From Formicarius rufipectus (taxonomy: Eukaryota > Chordata > Aves > Passeriformes > Formicariidae): a stretch of DNA of 64,000 bases. This document shows positions 60,325-64,000 of the stretch, in pieces. The notes beneath the pieces were generated by a model. The model ran no database searches. It was not told where the DNA came from and saw nothing but the letters and a program-made list of their open reading frames with translations. How positions within the stretch are numbered: the stretch's first letter is position 1; the number at the start of each line of letters is the position of its first letter. A program made the position numbers and the translations under genes. The stretch is taken from positions 1,496,362-1,560,361 of the forward strand of contig VXAU01002071.1 of NCBI GenBank assembly GCA_013399695.1. Reading direction: 5' to 3'.

Positions 60325-60463
60325 ACAGAGTCCCAGAATGGGTTGGGCTGGAAGGGACCTTAAATATAATCTCATCCCACCCCTTGTATGGGCAGGGTCA
60401 CCTTCCACCAGCCCAGGGTGCTCCAAGACCCATCCAACCTGGCCTTGGACACTTCCAAGGATT
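60325..60463 (-). repeat. CR1 LINE 3' fragment (minus sense)
   Basis: CAGAGTCCCAGAATGGGTTGG is followed by GCTGGAAGGGACCTTAAAT, CACCTTCCACCAGCCCAGG and GGCCTTGGACACTTCC. The copy is about 140 bases long. It faces away from a plus-sense CR1 490 bases downstream. Confidence 0.93.
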
Positions 60464-60949
60464 TAGCCAGTGTTGACCACAGCAGATGTCCTTCAAGACT
60501 TGTAATCCTATTTCAATTTTCTAATGAAATGGAAGACAGAAAATACATAGATTTAAGATATGCAGAGGTGGAAAAAACCCACCAGGATACCAGGCACCAC
60601 TGCCATTATTTCTGGGCCAATTCCTATTTCATAATTAATAACTTAAATGGGGTAATTTAAAATTGTTAATTCTTTTCACAGAGTCTGCATGAGCTCAGGT
60701 GATGTCAGACACGCTGTCACCAGGAAGGTTAAATACTCTTGGTAGTTGCTAATTACCTAATCACCATTACTATCTCATATTAATTCTACCCAAAGAACAG
60801 ATTTCAGGATGACTAACCCGAGTTATTAAGGAATGAGCTGTAAAGAAACCCCCTGTTGTTTGCATTCATTGGAAGGAGAGAAAAAAGCCCCTACTCGGAG
60901 TATTTCTGCCCAGCACCAGGGACATCCTGGAGAGCAGAGAGTGGATTTA
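60464..60949. other. Unique spacer between inverted CR1 copies
   Basis: AT-rich, high-complexity DNA (CATATTAATTCTACC, CACCATTACTATC) with no repeat match. It separates the two outward-facing CR1 copies. Confidence 0.45.
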
Positions 60950-61229
60950 CAGGAGTGTGTGTGACAGGGTAAGGGGGAATGGCTTCAAACTGGAACTGGG
61001 CAGGGCTATGTGGGATATTGGGAAGAAATTCCTCTCTGGGAGGGGGGACAGGCCCTGGCACAGGTTGCCCAGAGAAGCTGTGGGTGCCCCATCCCTGGGA
61101 GTGTCCAAGGCCAGGTTGGACGGGGCTTGGAGCCACCTGGGTTGATGGGAGGTGTCCCTGCCCATGGCAGGGGGGTGGAATGAGATGGTCTTTAAGGTCC
61201 CTTCCACCCCAAACCATTCCATGACTCTC
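60950..61229 (+). repeat. CR1 LINE 3' fragment (plus sense)
   Basis: GTGTGACAGGGTAAGGGGG is followed by ATGGCTTCAAACTGGAACTG, GGAAGAAATTCCTCTCTGGG, GCACAGGTTGCCCAGAGAAG and GGTCTTTAAGGTCCCTTCC. It ends at CCATTCCATGACTCT. At about 280 bases it is among the best-preserved CR1 copies in the window. Confidence 0.95.
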
Positions 61230-61682
61230 GAATCCCATTCCTGGTGGGATCTTTGTCCCAGAATCCACTTGGTGTTCTCATGGGAACAAGTGCTTTGCCA
61301 GCTGCACCCCAAGGACACCCACAAACCCCATCCTGCCCCTCGGTGCCTTCCCAGCACAAACACGGGGGGCTCTGCCCTCGACTGGGTGTCACTTCAGTCT
61401 TCCAAATGCAGATTGTATTGATTAGTTTGTGAATGCCCATGAAGATAATCCCCTGAATCCCTGGCCAGTGTGGAAAGGGGACTGAATGCATCTTGTTTGC
61501 CTCATGAGGCTGCTGTTCTCCCCTGCCCATGGAGAATTCCCACTGTTCTGAGGGACTCTTCATTATGCCCTTGACAACATCAGGGCTGGCTGATGAAATA
61601 CATGGTGCTGACTCAGCTCTGTTCTCTTCATGGCCAAATCACACATTGGCCCCTACCTTGGGGGGCTCAGAGCTGCAGAAAT

Positions 61683-61912
61683 GGAATCATAAAGGTTGGA
61701 AAAGATCTTTAAGATCATCAAGTCCAATTGTCAACCCGGCACCACGTTCACCACTAAACCATGTCCTCAAGGGACACATCCACATATTTTGGAACACTTC
61801 TAGGGCTGGTGACCCCTTCCACTGCCTTGAGCAGCCTGTGCCGATGCTTGACAACCCTCTCCATGAGGCTTTTTGCCTAATATCTAATCTAAACCTCCTC
61901 TGGAGAGGACCA
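61683..61912 (-). repeat. CR1-like LINE fragment (minus sense), other subfamily
   Basis: GGAATCATAAAGGTTGGAAA and AGATCTTTAAGATCATCAAG are followed by TTCACCACTAAACCATGTCC, GCCTGTGCCGATGCTTGAC and TAATATCTAATCTAAACCTCC. This is the CR1 subfamily marked by the 'caccactaaaccatgtcc' block, distinct from the other copies here. Overlapping frames of up to 235 codons are repeat-derived. Confidence 0.88.
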
Positions 61913-64000
61913 AAAGTGGTGACACATGAAGGAGAGGGAGACAACTGCTCTCCAAAACAGAGCTGTTGTTTTCCCATTCATACCTGCAAGCATCCAAAGG
62001 AGTCTCGTGATGGGGAAGTTCTTGGTGCAGGCAGCTTTATGTCTCACTGCACTTCTGTGGGGTGGAAATCAGCTCCAGGCAGCGAGGTCTGCAGTGTCCC
62101 CTTCCTCTCACCCCATGCTGAGGAGTGGCAGATGTGTCACAGATACACAACTCCAGATTTTCATCTATTAGAGAGCTGGCAGGAGCACTTCCAAGGCAGG
62201 TTGATTTTATGGCTGTTTTCAGTGCTGTGCTATTAATCTTTACATTTGATTCAAACTGTGTATTAGGGGATGGCAGCTACATAGTTGCAACCTTTTGAAA
62301 TGCTAATTGCCAAACCAAAGTTTAGAAAGACTCTTTCAAAGCAAAGTTGCCATTATTTGTAGGCTGTGCTCTAAATGCAAGAGCTCAATTATCTGGAGTG
62401 TCAAACTTCTGGCACCTGTGCTGATCCATGAAAACAAGGGAGATTAAAGAGTTTTCTGGAGTAGAATCTCATTTTTATGCTGTGGGTTATTTACTGAATT
62501 ATCCAAAGTCAGCTTAATGATCAGGAACATCTGTATCTATATGTTTGTGGTTACCTATAGCACCCCAATAGGGGGGCAGCATGAAGTTTGTAGGAACACT
62601 TTCATTGCTTTCATGGATTTTCCTGAGCTAAGGCTGTTTTTTTAAGACTCAGAGAACAGGAGCACTGGTGACTCCTTCAGACTTTTGACTGTCTTTTTAG
62701 AGACAACAAAGGATTTCCTTTATTGTTGCCTCGATTTTCTCTGCTATGAGTGCATGGAAGAGACCATCATTGTCTTGGAGGGACAGACACTGAGAGTTAT
62801 GTAAAAGATGAAAGATAGAGCAGGGAAATGCAGTTTTGGCAGGAATTTGCATTTGCATTCTTCTGGGAAGCTGTGCCTGCTGCATCTGCTCCGAGCAGGG
62901 GAAGGCATCATCACCTCCAGGGTGGAGTGAGTTTTCCTGGTGCTGCACTAGAAACTCCTGCTCCCTGTGCAGGACCAGGGATGCAGCTGCAGCCACAGCT
63001 CAGCTTCCAGCACTCTGGAGCAGCAATGCCGTGGCCATCTCCAAAGAAATACTCCTCAGGCAATGTGAAGTGGAAAAGGTATAGCTAAAAAAAACCACTG
63101 CACAGGGCTTGAGTGCTGCCTAAATCCCACTTGTCTCAAGTGTGTGACACCAAATATTAACTGGCAGCATCTTCCTCTGTTAGTAAAACTCACTCAGGAG
63201 TAACTTGACTTCTTCTGGTGCCACCAGCTCTGAGATAGTACTGAGAGACTCAGCCTGGTGCCAAGCTCAGTGCTGACAGCCTTTGCAGGGTGTTCCCAGC
63301 CCTCCTGGGCCTCCAAAGACCCAGCCCAGACTGAAACATTCTTATTCTGCTTTTCACTCCCCCCATAGAATTTCCACTGAGCTGAATTAGGTCTTAATTT
63401 TACTTCTTTCAAAGGAGAACACAGCGTGTTGTCCCCATGCAAAGGAGCATGGCAGGCAGCAGCTGGAGCATTTTCCAAAGCAGAACCACATTTTGGTCAC
63501 ATTCAGGGAATCATGTCACACTCTGGAGCTTCTAAAAATCCAAAAGCAATTAAAGGTGATGAGCCACACCAGTGGTCACATTGCTCATGCTCCAGTTCAG
63601 CCAGAATTTCTCTCTTGTAGTTTTGCTGGCTGCTGCACAGGACAGCATTTCTCAGGAGGGGCTGTTTCATTTCTTTGCTGTCCCTTTAGTGGCAAAAGGG
63701 TTCCACTTCTGGCCATGACCCTTTCTGAACACGGGGCCTCCTTCCATTCCCCTTGCAGAGGTTTTGTCTGGCTGGCAGAGCACTTTCTCTTTTCACCCTC
63801 AGGGAATCACAAACAAGGTGGAGATGTCCTCAGGGGGTCAGGTCACAGAGCTGGGGACTGAGGCAGAGCTGCTCTGAGAGCACTTGGAGGAGCCAGCGTG
63901 GGGGTCACCACAGTTTATACCTGTGGGGGTCAGGCAAGGGACCCTGAAGAAGAACCACTGAATCCAACTGACCTAAAGGGAATTGCTGGAGGAGATAAAC
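61913..64000. other. Unique noncoding sequence to window end
   Basis: AT-moderate single-copy DNA. The stretch 62230-62560 is AT-rich and complex. GAATTTGCATTTGCATTC, two overlapping octamer-like sites, lies at 62844-62861. No exon, RNA gene or repeat family was recognised. Confidence 0.5.

Noticed and set aside
61529..62236. 235-codon open frame on the plus strand
   Set aside because: Its central part is the antisense of a CR1 fragment and the rest has no recognisable protein feature.
1..64000. CRISPR arrays, prokaryotic operons, phage or defence systems
   Set aside because: The CR1 repeats, the CpG depletion outside islands and the lack of dense coding show vertebrate nuclear DNA. No regularly spaced repeat arrays or bacterial gene organisation are present.

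Overview
The window looks like vertebrate, specifically bird, nuclear DNA. The main evidence is the interspersed repeats. Every element I recognise is a short, 5'-truncated copy of the CR1 (chicken repeat 1) LINE family. Most carry the typical 3' end, which on the minus-sense copies reads as a run around GGTTGGAAGGGACC. I see no Alu, B1/B2 or L1. GC-rich CpG clusters, an assembly gap inside one of them, and compact AT-rich unique blocks also fit a bird. A passerine or other neoavian is plausible, but I cannot name the species or locus.

I found no protein-coding gene that I can support. The longest open frames come from CpG-rich sequence, an N-filled gap, tandem repeats or CR1 remnants. None shows a recognisable domain, and none has a convincing chain of exons. 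The window is most likely intergenic or deep intronic DNA, possibly with unrecognised promoters or lncRNA exons.

Layout. 1-4 kb is unique sequence ending in a small inverted CR1 pair. 5.0-6.2, 7.9-9.4 and 11.2-12.2 kb are CpG-rich clusters, the last holding the gap and a 43-bp minisatellite. AT-rich unique blocks lie between them. 14.1-30.5 kb has no recognisable CR1. It contains AT-rich candidate conserved noncoding blocks near 15.3, 20.7-21.4, 23.0-23.5 and 24.2-24.5 kb, and a fourth CpG island at 25.85-26.3 kb with a G-quadruplex-prone tandem repeat. 30.5-47 kb is mostly unique sequence with scattered CR1 fragments and an AC-rich low-complexity tract. 47-62 kb is CR1-rich and includes a large inverted CR1 pair at 53.2-53.7 kb, an old-looking CR1 at 50.9 kb, a CpG-enriched patch at 56.7 kb and a 61-bp tandem repeat at 57.2 kb. 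62-64 kb is unique.

No genes can be shown to work together here. If the window has a function, it is most likely regulatory: CpG-island promoters or enhancers plus conserved noncoding elements. I did not find a novel biological system. The observations most worth checking are the inverted CR1 structures, the gap-containing CpG island with minus-strand donor-like sites, the plus-strand first-exon candidates, and the CR1-poor interval.
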